A DNA stretch of 29,895 nucleotides. Origin: JBEKDJ01 sp050014415 (GTDB lineage Bacteria > Desulfobacterota > BSN033 > UBA1163). Location of the stretch: the NCBI GenBank assembly GCA_050014415.1, contig JBEKDJ010000015.1:1-29895 (forward strand), given 5' to 3'. The position numbers and the translations under genes were made by a program. Numbering within the stretch: the stretch's first letter is position 1; each line of letters begins with the position of its first letter. Shown here piece after piece: positions 29,602 to 29,895 of the stretch. The notes beneath the pieces were generated by a model. The model was not told the DNA's origin. It was given only the letters and a program-made list of their open reading frames with translations, and ran no database searches.

Positions 29602-29895
29602 TTATTCCACTTTCTTCCAGGTTTTGTCTGGATCGAATTTCTTCATGGCCGTTGCAATTTTCTCAGTATCTTTACCCAGATCCTTTTCGTATACCACACC
29701 ATCCTGGTTCACGATAAAGGTCGTGACTCCGGAGTTACCATATTCTGCAGGATATGCAACCAGGGCAAAACCCCCAATCATCTTGCCCTTGACTAGATAA
29801 TCGTATTCCCCTCCTGGTGCATTCTTTCCCTGGGACTTCAGAATTTTATAGTAATACCCATGATAAGGGTTTCGTTTTCCAACGGGCTTCTTTCC
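29602..29895 (-). CDS. DUF2950 family protein (5' end beyond window)
   Basis: The last 97 residues of a DUF2950 protein; the first part is outside the window. Typical blocks are YHGYYYKILKSQGKNAPGG, YDYLVKGKMIGGFALVAYPA, GNSGVTTFIVNQDGVVYEKD and the end PDKTWKKVE. Members are usually exported proteins of about 250-300 residues in deltaproteobacteria and Acidobacteria, and their function is not known. The frame is intact up to TAA 29604-29602, and a good terminator follows. If the tRNA remnant marks the edge of an integrated element, this gene would lie inside it. Confidence 0.88.
   Translation of the reverse strand, partial: GKKPVGKRNPYHGYYYKILKSQGKNAPGGEYDYLVKGKMIGGFALVAYPAEYGNSGVTTFIVNQDGVVYEKDLGKDTEKIATAMKKFDPDKTWKKVE

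Overview
The window looks like a chromosomal segment of a mid-GC, Gram-negative, diderm bacterium. The best guess is a member of the former Deltaproteobacteria (Desulfobacterota). This is inferred from an ExeA-type ATPase carrying LysM and SPOR domains, a DUF3467 protein, GG-N10-GC/GT (sigma-54-like) promoters, a TonB/TPR envelope cluster, a pyrophosphate-type phosphofructokinase signature and degenerate 'cattgatcattg'-type intergenic repeats. No 16S or core ribosomal gene is present, so the placement is not firm.

The most unusual region is 946-1418. Two adjacent small membrane-protein genes each contain one in-frame TGA, at codon 17 and codon 20. They align almost without gaps around it (TGA-Ile-Val-aromatic-Ile/Val, and Phe-His-x-Val 26-29 residues later). 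Each TGA is followed at bacterial SECIS distance by a hairpin, and one loop contains GGUCU as in the E. coli fdhF SECIS. I read them as a tandem pair of paralogous candidate selenoproteins of 61 and 69 residues, a family I do not recognise. TGA is an ordinary stop in other genes here, so a changed genetic code is not the explanation.

Layout: 157-726 GNAT acetyltransferase; 946-1418 candidate selenoproteins; 1586-3211 ExeA-like ATPase; 3301-4364 (minus) two-gene unit of a fibronectin-III-like protein and a degenerate histidine kinase, behind a sigma-54-like promoter; 4892-5299 (minus) YbgC-type thioesterase; 5489-10665 (minus) envelope cluster of a long TPR protein, a TonB-family protein, an FtsB/DivIC-like protein and a radical SAM enzyme; 11029-11775 isoaspartyl methyltransferase; 11843-12152 decayed SnoaL-like gene; 12232-13455 iron alcohol dehydrogenase; 13668-15988 (minus) RarA and inositol monophosphatase separated by short repeats; 16370-16774 PaaI thioesterase; 16784-18264 (minus) amidohydrolase and YciO/Sua5-like protein; 18611-19564 (minus) LysM-NlpC/P60 hydrolase; 19932-21551 (minus) ECF sigma factor and its anti-sigma factor; 22053-22343 coiled-coil lipoprotein; 22506-24923 PBP1A; 25008-25436 CoA-binding-domain gene broken by a TAA; 25495-27087 (minus) phosphofructokinase and DUF3467 protein; 27939-28582 conserved-looking small protein and a PilZ protein behind another sigma-54-like promoter; 28854-28896 tRNA-Thr 3' half left by integration; 29602-29895 (minus) DUF2950 gene cut by the window end.

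Most of the window serves the cell envelope: peptidoglycan synthesis (PBP1A) and hydrolysis (NlpC), division (FtsB-like), periplasmic scaffolding (TPR, TonB, SPOR), envelope stress control (ECF sigma/anti-sigma) and c-di-GMP sensing (PilZ). The right end probably enters an integrated element whose intact tRNA and integrase would lie beyond the window.
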